DNA from: an uncultured Cytophagales bacterium
Lineage (GTDB): Bacteria; Bacteroidota; Bacteroidia; Cytophagales; Thermonemataceae
Reading direction: 5' to 3'
NCBI GenBank assembly: GCA_937911505.1
Contig: CALEMF010000081.1
Location: 1 to 64,000, forward strand
DNA: 64,000 nt
Shown here: in pieces, positions 34,743 to 43,141 of the stretch
Layout of the letters: every line of letters starts with the position of its first letter
Position numbering within the stretch: the first letter of the stretch is position 1
Notes under the pieces: generated by a model
Told to the model about the DNA's origin: nothing
The model's database searches: none
The model's input: only the letters and a program-made list of their open reading frames with translations
Position numbers and translations under genes: made by a program

Positions 34743-35783
34743 CTACTCTTCAGTGACCCACAGTGCAAATGGTATAGCTGGATGCTTCGCGAAAGCACGT
34801 TTTTTGCCTAGGGTACTGGCAGATTTATGACACGTCCAGCCGAGGGAAGTAAGTAATCGAATGGTAGTTGAAACATCTTCCTGAGGTCGTCCTCTCAACA
34901 AAGTGAGCCCCTCTCCCAAATCTGATAATAGTGAAGCTATTTCGCCTTGCTTAGGCTGTACCAATACGAGTAAGCTTGTACCTACCCTAATTTGGGCTAA
35001 GTGCCCTTCGCCAGGAAGGTGATCGTCATAATAAGGCGTTATTTCAGGTTTTTTATCCGTAAGTTTGGCATACGCCGCTACAAGTGTCTCTAAATCTTTT
35101 GTAAGTACGTAAAAGGCATCGAGGTCACGAAGGGGCGCATCAGTAGGAACTGACTCAAATAAAGAGGGTTGGTGAGAGGGAAGCCACTTCTCTGGGATAG
35201 CTGCCCGTAGCGCTACTCTTTGCGACACGCCTTTAGGAAACTTAGCAAGCTCAATATCTAGCTTTAAGGATTGCTGGGTCTTTGTATAGCCAAATCGGGC
35301 AGCCATATGTTGAAGAAACTTTGGCAATGCCGGTACAGGTAAAAATCCGATTTTACCGGCTGCATTGAGTTGTGCTTCCTGTTGCAATGGGTAGCCCATT
35401 GCTTCGTAGTGGCTTCTGGTTTTATCAAAATCTTGTGCGGCCAAGTAAATGTGTTCTATTCCTGCTTTTTGGTCTCTTTCATTCAGATAATCATCGTATA
35501 CGGTACGGCCTGAGGTAGGTTGGATTATTTCCAACTGGGTATTCCCGATCCAGGTAAGTCCTGCTTTCATACTCCAGTTTTCTGGCTTGTCTTTGTAGGT
35601 AGTATTGAAGAGTTCGGGTGATTTAGCAGAGACGATTTTAAAGGAACCAGGATTTAAAGCTTTGGCTAATTGCTTCACGGTTTCTTCGGTATCTCTCGTA
35701 ATAATGGCAACTTGAGTGAGTGCTGTTATCCCAACTAAGGTAGGTAACTTTGTGGGTAATGTATTTCTTTTTAGCATAATCAA
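34743..35783 (-). CDS. VOC-superfamily protein (two glyoxalase-like domains)
   Basis: The 346-residue protein has tandem vicinal-oxygen-chelate modules, at about residues 17-165 and 205-345. In the first, TQVAIITRDTEETVKQLAKA begins a beta-alpha-beta unit and AGIEHIYLAAQDFDKTRSHY is its second half. Metal ligands are His and Glu candidates at each module's edge strands, e.g. EHIYLAA and GHLAQI. Family members include dioxygenases and dehydratases; substrate here is open. The product has no strong signal peptide. A -7 element (35806-35813) lies upstream and a hairpin downstream, so it is monocistronic. Confidence 0.8.
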   Translation of the reverse strand: MIMLKRNTLPTKLPTLVGITALTQVAIITRDTEETVKQLAKALNPGSFKIVSAKSPELFNTTYKDKPENWSMKAGLTWIGNTQLEIIQPTSGRTVYDDYLNERDQKAGIEHIYLAAQDFDKTRSHYEAMGYPLQQEAQLNAAGKIGFLPVPALPKFLQHMAARFGYTKTQQSLKLDIELAKFPKGVSQRVALRAAIPEKWLPSHQPSLFESVPTDAPLRDLDAFYVLTKDLETLVAAYAKLTDKKPEITPYYDDHLPGEGHLAQIRVGTSLLVLVQPKQGEIASLLSDLGEGLTLLRGRPQEDVSTTIRLLTSLGWTCHKSASTLGKKRAFAKHPAIPFALWVTEE

Positions 35784-35805
35784 AATTAATTATCAATATC
35801 ACGCT

Positions 35806-35813
35806 CAAAAGTA
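35806..35813 (-). promoter_or_regulatory. Promoter -7 element (TACTTTTG) of the VOC gene
   Basis: Minus-strand TACTTTTGA matches TAnnTTTG, 22 bases before the ATG at 35783. Confidence 0.5.
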
Positions 35814-35921
35814 GCGATATCCTCTGCATTGATTATGCACAAAAATCAGGAATGCTGAAACATTTCAGCGTAAATATGTCTGATAATCAATAGTTTGTAT
35901 TTGCTAATACTATCAGCTATT

Positions 35922-36224
35922 TCACTCGGAAAAGGTATCATAATGAAGTACGTTTTCCTCAAATGCTAGGAGGTACTTTTCGTCTTCTTCATAGTATTTT
36001 GCCTTCTGGTAGTTTTCTCCAGCAAATTGCTTGATACTATCGTAAGAGTCCCATTCGGTGACAGTGAGGAAGTGGCAAATATCTTTGTCAATTCTCCTTA
36101 ATACTTTAGCAGATAGATTTCCAGGAGTACGCTTATAGTCTGAAAGACCAGTTTTCGTTACATATGCCAAGTATTCATCTGCGTGTGTTGCCTTAGTGGT
36201 GCCGTGCCAAATTCTAGTGATCAT
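35922..36224 (-). CDS. Antibiotic biosynthesis monooxygenase (ABM)-like protein
   Basis: The 100-residue protein is a small ferredoxin-like alpha/beta dimeric barrel of the ABM type: MITRIWHGTTKATHADEYLA opens it, and a middle strand with FLTVTEWDSYDSIKQFAG closes the ligand cavity. Members oxidise small aromatics without cofactor or bind haem; in other Bacteroidota they occur as stand-alone proteins of unknown function. Its ATG lies 32 bases downstream of nothing but a short spacer, in tandem after the serine hydrolase at 36257, so it is probably cotranscribed with it. Confidence 0.8.
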   Translation of the reverse strand: MITRIWHGTTKATHADEYLAYVTKTGLSDYKRTPGNLSAKVLRRIDKDICHFLTVTEWDSYDSIKQFAGENYQKAKYYEEDEKYLLAFEENVLHYDTFSE

Positions 36225-36256
36225 TTCTTTTTAAATTAATGTGTTATGGATTAATT

Positions 36257-37408
36257 TTATTTCAAAATTCCTTCATCAATTAAAATTTCTGCTATTCCGT
36301 TGGCCTTGCGAAAGGCCTCTCCTGAACCGAGATTAGAAAGCACTATAATGGCAATACCCTCCTCAGGAAACCTTAGGAGTTGTGTGCTGATACCCCAATC
36401 GCCCCCATCCCAAGCTACTATCTTTCTACCATTAAAATCACCGATATAAAGACCAAAGGCTTGGTTATCTCTATCGTGATTAAACTTTATTGTTTTGTGC
36501 ATCAAATCGTAAAATGCCTGCCCACCAAATTTTTTCGTGACCATGTTTTCACTCCACTTCAATAAGTCGTTAATGGTAGTAACAACCCCACTACCGCCAT
36601 AATGCGGGGAATTTCTAGGATGCTGTATATAAACTCCTTCCGTTTTTATTTGAACGCCGTATTCTTGATAGCCAGTAATATATTCTTCGGTTCTTGGATT
36701 GTAAGGCGTGACCCTGTTTTTAATGACTTGTGTGATATCGTCATTGATGAGGGTGTTTTTCATTCCCAAAGGTTCAAATAAGCGTACTTTGGCAAACGTA
36801 CTAAAGGCTTGCCCACTTACCTTTTCAACGATCTTGGTAAGGAGCATGAAGTTTACATTGCAATAGTCCCACTGGTCGCCAGGTTTAAATTGTAACTGTT
36901 CTTCGGCAAGCGAGGTTGCGATGCATTCATCAATATCAAAATAGTTGAAAGTGATCCAAGATTTACCACTTTTACGTTTTAAGTGATGGTAGTCTGTAAT
37001 GCCACTGGTGTTGTAAATGAGATGTTTAATTCGAATGGTATCTGCATACTTTTTCAAGGCAGGAATATAGTCACTAGCGGGTGTTTCTAGTGAAATTTTA
37101 TTTTCAAGGATTAATAAGGCTATACAGGCGGCTGTAAACTGCTTGGAAACAGAAGCAATGCTAAAAGCTGAAGAGGGTTCAATTGGGAGATTATAGTCCA
37201 GATTGGCTGAACCATATCCTTGTTTATAGAGTGCCTGTCCATTTTTTGAGATACCTATGGCGTAGCCCGGCGTGTCAAGCCGATCAAACTTTGAAAATAA
37301 GGTATCAATACTTTGCGTTGCCTTACTTGAAAGCGTTGTATGGGCGGCTTCCTGCGCACAGCTTACGGAAGTAATTATACAAAATATAAGTAGAACGGTA
37401 TTTTTCAT
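36257..37408 (-). CDS. Class-C beta-lactamase-fold serine hydrolase, lipoprotein
   Basis: The 383-residue product has a lipoprotein signal (ITSVSCAQE, Cys17). The active-site motifs are S86-V-S-K89, Y182-C-N184 and WDGGDWG near 347. It is an envelope serine hydrolase of the class-C penicillin-binding type; substrate is not known. It is followed 32 bases downstream by the ABM-like gene. The 180-base region upstream is free of genes. Confidence 0.88.
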   Translation of the reverse strand: MKNTVLLIFCIITSVSCAQEAAHTTLSSKATQSIDTLFSKFDRLDTPGYAIGISKNGQALYKQGYGSANLDYNLPIEPSSAFSIASVSKQFTAACIALLILENKISLETPASDYIPALKKYADTIRIKHLIYNTSGITDYHHLKRKSGKSWITFNYFDIDECIATSLAEEQLQFKPGDQWDYCNVNFMLLTKIVEKVSGQAFSTFAKVRLFEPLGMKNTLINDDITQVIKNRVTPYNPRTEEYITGYQEYGVQIKTEGVYIQHPRNSPHYGGSGVVTTINDLLKWSENMVTKKFGGQAFYDLMHKTIKFNHDRDNQAFGLYIGDFNGRKIVAWDGGDWGISTQLLRFPEEGIAIIVLSNLGSGEAFRKANGIAEILIDEGILK

Positions 37409-37588
37409 AGGGTCAAGTTCATTATCTGCGACAACTACTTAGCCAAATAAAATGGACAAATACAACGCGTGTTTGAGCGCTTGATAGGCTAAAATATCAC
37501 GTTCCAAATTTAATTCACTGACTCTTAAAAGCCAAATCAACGATTTAGAGGAGCTATTAAATAGTACAATTACAATATTCCTAGTCTT

Positions 37589-37960
37589 TTACATATTGAT
37601 CCAGAAGTCACGCTTTTTACCTTTCTTCTTATTGAGAGGTATGGTCATTTCTTGAATGATTTCTTTTTCAAGCCTCACCCGTTGGTTTAAAAAATCTAAA
37701 TCATTAAAGATAAAATAAGTGATACCTGTTTCTTTTTTGAAATTCATAAAAATACCTGAAGAAATACCATTTGAGTTTTTATTCCCTTCTTCTAAAGAAC
37801 ATTGCTCTAATAGTTTTATATATTGTTGTATTTCTTTAAATCCAATTCCAATGGAGTTTTCCTTCAAGACTCTTATGATAAACTCTTTGATAGAAGGTAT
37901 CTTAAATTGGTCAAACTTTTCGTTAGAGATTGTAACGTAAGAGTCTAAGCTGAATTCCAT
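37589..37960 (-). CDS. Hypothetical basic protein fused in frame behind a Crp/Fnr remnant
   Basis: The 123-residue frame encodes a charged protein (KEFIIRVLKENSIGIGFKEI, ending in NKKKGKKRDFWINM). I recognise no domain. Upstream its frame stays open through the C-terminal part of a decayed Crp/Fnr regulator (up to the TAA at 38078-38080), as though its sequence had replaced the regulator's helix-turn-helix. It may be a real gene starting at 37960 or only the tail of that fusion. Confidence 0.4.
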   Translation of the reverse strand: MEFSLDSYVTISNEKFDQFKIPSIKEFIIRVLKENSIGIGFKEIQQYIKLLEQCSLEEGNKNSNGISSGIFMNFKKETGITYFIFNDLDFLNQRVRLEKEIIQEMTIPLNKKKGKKRDFWINM

Positions 37961-38433
37961 TTGGTCATCTGTAAACTTTGGATACCTTTCTGTAGCTGTT
38001 AAAATGCGGAGATCGTGGAGGTCTTCTTCAATAGTACCTGCGTAAATTTCTGTCAGCAGTAAGTCTAGCTTAATCAGTTATGGAAACTTTGTTTTAGCAG
38101 CCTCCCAATCCTGGCGATGGGTAATGCGGATCTTTACCTCTGTGAGACAGTCGATAAACTCGGTACTCGGCCGCTGAAAAGTATAACTGTTAAAAGCGAC
38201 TGCGATATCATCTTCAAAGTAAAAGTCGGTAGTGACTTCTTTCCCTTCTTTTAAGTAATATTTGCGAGCAATGCCATTGATGATATGAAAGCTTTTTTGG
38301 CAGATATTTCCTACTGAGAGTAAAATATCTCCCTTTTTGAATCGTTTGATTACTTCAATCTTTCTTAGGAAGTTTTGAGTATCTTTGTCAAATGAGGCAA
38401 CGAGTTGTTCGATTTTTCAAAATGTTGGATCAT
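37961..38433 (-). pseudogene. Crp/Fnr-family regulator, inactivated
   Basis: The stretch reads as a cNMP-binding domain: from ATG 38433, MIQHFEK; then after a one-base loss in an A5 run (near 38412-38417) the frame shifts to IEQLVASFDKDTQNFLRKIE, RFKKGDILLSVGNIC and AFNSYTFQRPSTEFIDCLT. An in-frame TAA at 38078-38080 follows KTKFP; beyond it the frame continues as LIKLDLLLTEIYAG and RILTATERYPKF, which is the linker helix of the family. The expected helix-turn-helix is missing; the 123-residue unknown sequence follows. Two lesions plus loss of the HTH make this a pseudogene. Confidence 0.85.
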
Positions 38434-38493
38434 TTTAGGGTAACAGTCACAGATTAAAAGGGATTTACGCTTCAACTCACAATATACTGAATT

Positions 38494-38526
38494 AAGGGCA
38501 AAAACGGTTTAACCGTTTTTGCCCTT
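38494..38526 (-). terminator. Strong terminator after the SDR gene
   Basis: A perfect 16-bp inverted repeat (AAGGGCAAAAACGGTT and its complement, with a single central base) starts 24 bases past the SDR stop at 38550. On the minus strand the second arm contains a run of T. It fits an intrinsic terminator that also shields the decayed region from readthrough. Confidence 0.85.
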
Positions 38527-38549
38527 ATCAAAATATGGTTTAGGCTGGT

Positions 38550-39521
38550 CTAACCTATATTTCTGGCCGTAGAACCATAACTTATATCAAATACTTCACC
38601 CGTTACCTTAGCAGTGGCATCGGTTGCAAAAAACAAAGTTGCTTTTGCTACATCAGTGGGCTCAAGGTGGCCAACATTAATTGGATTACCTGGTTTGAGC
38701 ATTTCAGAAACACGATTGAATGTAGGTGCTGGATCATTCGGCATCATTTTACTTAAGATATATGGATTGTCGGCCAACTTTGTACGCACTAATCCTGGGC
38801 TCACCACATTACACATAATATTATCTTTGCCGTAAGTCAGTGCTGCACTTTTGGCAAAGCCAATCACGGCCCATTTAGATGATGCATAAATCGGAAAAAG
38901 CTCATTACCCATCCGACCTAAAGCGGAAGAAATAAAGATGATTCTTCCCGACGACTGCTGTTTCATGATTGGAGCGGCTACTTGGGTTGTTTTTATAACA
39001 CCAGATACATTGATGTCATAAACGACGCTCACTTCTTCTGGCGAGAATTCCTCGATGGAGCCTGCTTGTGTAACGCCAGCATTTGCTACAACAATATCTA
39101 GACTCCCAAAGGTTGATACGGTACGTTGCATAGCATTTTTAAGCTCATCAAGTTTGCGGACATCACCTTTGATAGCCAAACATTTCACGTTCAAGGCTTC
39201 AATTTTGGCTTTGGCAGATTGTAAATCACTTTCCGTTGCCACAGCATATCCTACGTGTGGAATTTGGCCAGAAGCAATGTCAAAGAGCACAATATTGGCA
39301 CCTGCTTGCGCCATTTCTTCTGCAATAGCCAGCCCAATGCCCCTTGCTCCACCAGTAATAAAAGCGGTTTTACCAGATAGAAGAGAATTCATAGCTCTTT
39401 GGTTGCTTTCTCCTGCTAGTGATGCTTCTGACCCTAATACAGGTGATGTCGCGATGACTGCAGCACCAAGCATACCTTTTTTGATCATATCACGACGTGT
39501 GGTTTTATTTTTCTTTTTCAT
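38550..39521 (-). CDS. Exported SDR-family oxidoreductase (Tat-type signal)
   Basis: From the ATG at 39521 the product has 323 residues. The start KKKNKTTRRDMIKKGMLGAA has the twin-arginine pattern, then a hydrophobic stretch; in-frame starts further upstream would dilute it. The oxidoreductase domain has the cofactor motif ITGGARGIGLA (about 55-65), NAG near 147 and the catalytic YASSK (Y and K) near 214-218. It should be a periplasmic NAD(P)-binding SDR, unusual because NAD(P) is not normally exported; Tat would allow cofactor-loaded export. It is alone, with a strong terminator downstream. Confidence 0.85.
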   Translation of the reverse strand: MKKKNKTTRRDMIKKGMLGAAVIATSPVLGSEASLAGESNQRAMNSLLSGKTAFITGGARGIGLAIAEEMAQAGANIVLFDIASGQIPHVGYAVATESDLQSAKAKIEALNVKCLAIKGDVRKLDELKNAMQRTVSTFGSLDIVVANAGVTQAGSIEEFSPEEVSVVYDINVSGVIKTTQVAAPIMKQQSSGRIIFISSALGRMGNELFPIYASSKWAVIGFAKSAALTYGKDNIMCNVVSPGLVRTKLADNPYILSKMMPNDPAPTFNRVSEMLKPGNPINVGHLEPTDVAKATLFFATDATAKVTGEVFDISYGSTARNIG

Positions 39522-39650
39522 GGTATCTATGATTATGTGAGTGAGCGTTTCTATCAAACTTCTGCCATTATCTATTCGATAAGACTATTCAATTGATTAA
39601 ATAATAATTCATTCGCACACGGATCCTGCTTATCTGAGTTGTTTTGGAAG

Positions 39651-39672
39651 GTGCAGCCAATACTGGCTGCAC
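39651..39672 (-). terminator. Hairpin after the aldo/keto reductase gene
   Basis: A 9-bp inverted repeat (GTGCAGCCA and TGGCTGCAC) with a 4-base loop lies 55 bases past the AKR stop at 39728. It lacks a T run, so it may be a weak terminator or mRNA end hairpin. Confidence 0.5.
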
Positions 39673-39727
39673 AGTATGCCTTGTCTTACTCAGGTATAAT
39701 TAGGCTTTACGATCCAATTAGGCTGTT

Positions 39728-40657
39728 TTATAGATTGATTTTTGATTTTAATTCGGGAGCTGCTTCCATAGGGTTAAGACCATTGGCTGCCCAAGCAAAT
39801 GCCTGATTTTGATCTAATTGGTCGAGCTGGTTCATTTGGCTAGCAGAAATCTCAAAATCAAAGACATCAATGTTTCCTTGGATATGTTTGGGCTTAGTAC
39901 TTCTGGTTAATACACTGTATCCGCGCTGCAATGCCCAACGTAGGAGGAGTTTTGCTTCTGACACCCCTAATTCGTTGGCTATGGCTTTGATTACTACCTG
40001 AGCATCTTGTTTCTTCTCTGCAAGTACTTCCCCGCCTTGTCCTTCTTCCATTCTCCAGTTAGAAAGTGGCGCAAGTGAACTGTAGGCAATTGGAGCGATT
40101 GAATGTTCCTCCATGTACTGCGTTAAATTTAATTGAGCGCAAATTGGATGAAACTCCACTTGGTTTGCCTCTGGTTTCGCTAGACCTGCCTCCAAAATCT
40201 CTTTGATTCTTGCCTCATCGTAGTTAGAGACGCCGATATGCTTCGCTAATCCTAGTTTTTTAAGTGCTACCAATGCACTCCATTGTTCTAGCCGTAGCTC
40301 AGCAAGTGGTGCGTGGATGAGGTAGAGATCGACATAGTCGAGTTGTAGGTCTTTTAATTGCTTCTTTAAAGTCTCTATGGTTTGTTCGTACGTTTTTTCA
40401 GGTACGCCCCATTGCTTGTTTCCTGGAAAAAGCTTGGTAGTAACAAAAAGGTCGTCTCTTGAAAAGCCGCTAGCTTTTATAGCCCTACCGGTACCTACTT
40501 CGTTTTGGTAGCCCTCTGCTGAATCGATATGTCTATATCCTGCTTTTAAGGCTTCCATTACATTAAACTCTGCTTCCTCTATAGATAATTGATACGTTCC
40601 GAATCCTACTAAAGGCATGCCAATACTACTACGTGTTTTTTTTGATAAATCTTTCAT
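39728..40657 (-). CDS. Aldo/keto reductase
   Basis: The 309-residue enzyme has the AKR TIM barrel and the catalytic tetrad: D45 (HIDSAEGY), Y50, K75 (FVTTKLF) and H115 (LYLIHAP). The C-terminal cofactor stretch (LLRWALQRGYSVLTRSTKP) is present. Such NADPH enzymes reduce aldehydes and ketones. It is preceded by a -7 promoter element at 40694-40701 and, 103 bases upstream, by the AraC regulator at 40761 on the same strand, a common arrangement for stress-induced AKRs. Confidence 0.92.
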   Translation of the reverse strand: MKDLSKKTRSSIGMPLVGFGTYQLSIEEAEFNVMEALKAGYRHIDSAEGYQNEVGTGRAIKASGFSRDDLFVTTKLFPGNKQWGVPEKTYEQTIETLKKQLKDLQLDYVDLYLIHAPLAELRLEQWSALVALKKLGLAKHIGVSNYDEARIKEILEAGLAKPEANQVEFHPICAQLNLTQYMEEHSIAPIAYSSLAPLSNWRMEEGQGGEVLAEKKQDAQVVIKAIANELGVSEAKLLLRWALQRGYSVLTRSTKPKHIQGNIDVFDFEISASQMNQLDQLDQNQAFAWAANGLNPMEAAPELKSKINL

Positions 40658-40693
40658 GGTTTTCTTGTTTTAAGTTGTGAATGATTTCTTTTA

Positions 40694-40701
40694 CAAAGCT
40701 A
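40694..40701 (-). promoter_or_regulatory. Promoter -7 element (TAGCTTTG) of the AKR gene
   Basis: Minus-strand TAGCTTTGT matches TAnnTTTG, 36 bases ahead of the ATG at 40657. A TTG at 40724-40726 lies 22 bases further up as a possible -33 box. Confidence 0.55.
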
Positions 40702-40760
40702 TGCAAGAGACGTGATTAGCTCACAACCACTATCAAACAAGAAATGACCAATTTCAAAGA

Positions 40761-41669
40761 TTAAGCTGGTCTGTTCGACTTTCTAAAGGCTATGGGAGAA
40801 AGTTGGGTGTGTTTTTTAAAGAATCTGCTAAAATGAGTGGGTTCACTGTAACCTAACAAATAGGCGATTTCTTTTGCGGAATAGGTAGAATCTATTAGGA
40901 GCGATTTGGCTACGGATAAGGTGCGTTTTGAAATCCAATCATTGACTGTTCTCCCAGTTTTACTTTTGATTACCGCATTTAAATAATTAGGATGTAAGTT
41001 TAGCTGTTCGGCCAAGTACTGGGCTTGTAATTTGATACTGCTTTGCCCTCCTTTGAGTATTTTCTTAAATTCTGCTTCTAGGGATTTTTTGAATGATTTT
41101 ACGATGCGTGAATTTCCCTTTCCTTCGGCAATGGGATTATAGTCTGCCCAGAACTTCTCTTTGATTTTTAACAGTAAAACCAACATCAGATTACCCAAAA
41201 TTTTGTCTTTATACGTTGATTCTTTATTGAATTCGCGTAAGATCTGAGTAAATAACTGCTCGTACTCTTCAAAATCGTGAGGTGATTGTTCGTGTGGCGG
41301 TACGATTTCGGCAAGCAAAAAAGGAAATTCTCCGTAAATCTCTGGATGAACATTTTCTCGAAGAAAGCTTTCTGTTGTCATAATGATGTAGGCCTCTTCA
41401 GAAACTGCTAATTCATAAGACTTAATATGTCCTGGATTGGTGAAATAAAAGGATCCATCCCCGAAAGGGAATCGGTTATCGTCAAGATAATACACTCCTT
41501 CTCCCTTTTTGGTAAGAATAAATGAAAAGTAGTCTGCACGTAATACAGGGGATTTAAAGGGAATTTGAGGATGGATGTCAGGTACACTAAGTACGGAAAA
41601 ATTAACTTCACCATCGCTAGGCAACCCTATGGTTTGGTACAAATCTGATATGGTGTGCGGGACTATCAT
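40761..41669 (-). CDS. AraC-family transcriptional regulator
   Basis: The 302-residue protein has an N-terminal cupin-like sensor (about 1-150; SFILTKKGEGVYYLDDNRFP) and a C-terminal AraC HTH pair at about 205-300 (LQAQYLAEQLNLHPNYLNAV, then AKEIAYLLGYSEPTHFSRFF). It lies just upstream of the aldo/keto reductase gene, transcribed in the same direction, and probably controls it and perhaps the SDR at 38550. The effector is not known. Confidence 0.92.
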   Translation of the reverse strand: MIVPHTISDLYQTIGLPSDGEVNFSVLSVPDIHPQIPFKSPVLRADYFSFILTKKGEGVYYLDDNRFPFGDGSFYFTNPGHIKSYELAVSEEAYIIMTTESFLRENVHPEIYGEFPFLLAEIVPPHEQSPHDFEEYEQLFTQILREFNKESTYKDKILGNLMLVLLLKIKEKFWADYNPIAEGKGNSRIVKSFKKSLEAEFKKILKGGQSSIKLQAQYLAEQLNLHPNYLNAVIKSKTGRTVNDWISKRTLSVAKSLLIDSTYSAKEIAYLLGYSEPTHFSRFFKKHTQLSPIAFRKSNRPA

Positions 41670-41886
41670 TTCATTGTAATAAATTTATCTTGGATGGAGC
41701 TATTGGTGAGCAGTGGTGGACTTTTACCCACTTTTAAGTTTAACACCGATTATTACCTTATGTTTATACTACTACTTATAAATTATTTCCCGAAATTACT
41801 TTCATTATCAGAGGGCGAACGGCCTGTTCAAGTTGTTCAGGATTTACAGGATACTGTAGTTCGATGTAGTCTAACACAACCTTGTT

Positions 41887-42696
41887 TTAAGCGATTGGTA
41901 CATTTATCTCAGCTTCCACCGTAAAGTTTTTAAACTTTTTGTAGTACTCATAAGCAGGTAAGCTGCGGATTTGTAAGTTTTCTTTGGGTAATAAGGTATG
42001 GTATATATAGTCATAAATGGAAGGGATTTCAGCCGTACTTCCTTTAAATAGGACGTATAGAAACTTTCCTTTCTCAATCGTATACAACGGAACGCTAGCT
42101 GTTTGCTTCTCCAACAATAAACCATACTGAAATCGAATTTTACTTTTAGGTGTGCAAACAGGATCGTCGTGACTAACACCAATTAACTGACTGCTCTCTT
42201 CTTTATTTAAAGGTAAGGTAGCAGGGTGTGGTAAGTAATTGTACTTATCATACTCCCTTATGGGTAGGTAACGTAAGGGCTTGCTTAGAAAAACAGTTTT
42301 GACTGACTTGATAGATGCGTATGTTTTGAGGGGGTATGCTTGGTGGTTTTTCATACGAAAAAGGGTACGATACTTTTTCGGGCTATGGGCAAATTGCTTC
42401 CTGAAGGCTCTTGCAAATGATTCTCCCGTTTCGTAGCCATTGTCAAAGGCTATGTCAAGTATAGTGTTTTCTGTGAATCTTAAAAAGAAGGCGCTTCTTT
42501 GGAGTCTTAACCGCTTTACATATTGGATAGGGGGCTCTTGGTGATGTTTAGAAAAAATATGATTTAAATAGTATTTAGAACTAAAAACGTCTTTGGCAAT
42601 TACTTCCAACGAAGGGTTAGATAAGAAGTTATTATCTAAATAAACTTTTGTTTTCCAATAAATATCGGGTATTTCCTCAACTTTCTTTGATTTCAT
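41887..42696 (-). CDS. AraC HTH + GyrI-like effector-binding regulator
   Basis: The 269-residue protein has its two AraC helix-turn-helix units at the N-terminus (about 10-110; LEVIAKDVFSSKYYLNHIFS, ILDIAFDNGYETGESFARAF), followed by a GyrI-like small-molecule-binding domain at about 125-269 (PLYTIEKGKFLYVLFKGSTA). This Rob/SbmC-like arrangement binds hydrophobic drugs or toxins. Its first 20 bases overlap the end of the VOC gene (42677-43033), so the two are translated from one mRNA. Confidence 0.88.
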   Translation of the reverse strand: MKSKKVEEIPDIYWKTKVYLDNNFLSNPSLEVIAKDVFSSKYYLNHIFSKHHQEPPIQYVKRLRLQRSAFFLRFTENTILDIAFDNGYETGESFARAFRKQFAHSPKKYRTLFRMKNHQAYPLKTYASIKSVKTVFLSKPLRYLPIREYDKYNYLPHPATLPLNKEESSQLIGVSHDDPVCTPKSKIRFQYGLLLEKQTASVPLYTIEKGKFLYVLFKGSTAEIPSIYDYIYHTLLPKENLQIRSLPAYEYYKKFKNFTVEAEINVPIA

Positions 42697-43033
42697 AGAA
42701 TTCTAAAATGTTGCTCTCAGAGTCCTTACATTGAAATAGATGATAAGCTCCTACTTGTCTTAAGTCCATAGAAATTACAACATTCTTTGACTTTAGTTCA
42801 TTGAGGTATTCCTCAATCCTTTCTACTTGGATGGTTGGAATACAATTGTTTCCTTTTATATGTGCCTCATCACCAATAGCTGGATTGAAAAGGCAAAATA
42901 AAAAACCTGCAATATCAAAATAGGAAAATCTTTCGGTAAGGCTACTGGCAGGCTTCCCAAATATTTTTCTTTCATAGAAATCAACGGCCCGAGTCATATC
43001 ATAAACGGATAGATAAAGAGAATTTACTTTCAT
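42677..43033 (-). CDS. VOC-family protein (glyoxalase/bleomycin-resistance fold)
   Basis: The 118-residue protein is a single VOC module: MKVNSLYLSVYDMTRAVDFY opens the beta-alpha-beta unit and LFQCKDSESNILEFYE closes it, with metal candidates in the second strand and the final Glu. Relatives bind antibiotics or degrade small aldehydes. It overlaps the AraC-GyrI gene by 20 bases and is upstream of it, so enzyme or binding protein and drug-sensing regulator form a unit. Confidence 0.85.
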   Translation of the reverse strand: MKVNSLYLSVYDMTRAVDFYERKIFGKPASSLTERFSYFDIAGFLFCLFNPAIGDEAHIKGNNCIPTIQVERIEEYLNELKSKNVVISMDLRQVGAYHLFQCKDSESNILEFYEIKES

Positions 43034-43141
43034 AACAATGATAATTTTGACCTTTTACCCTTTAAAGAACCGATATATTCTCTTCTTAAACCTGACCATT
43101 CTTGCGTTTATGGACTTGTCAATCACTTGCTGTCTGTTTTC

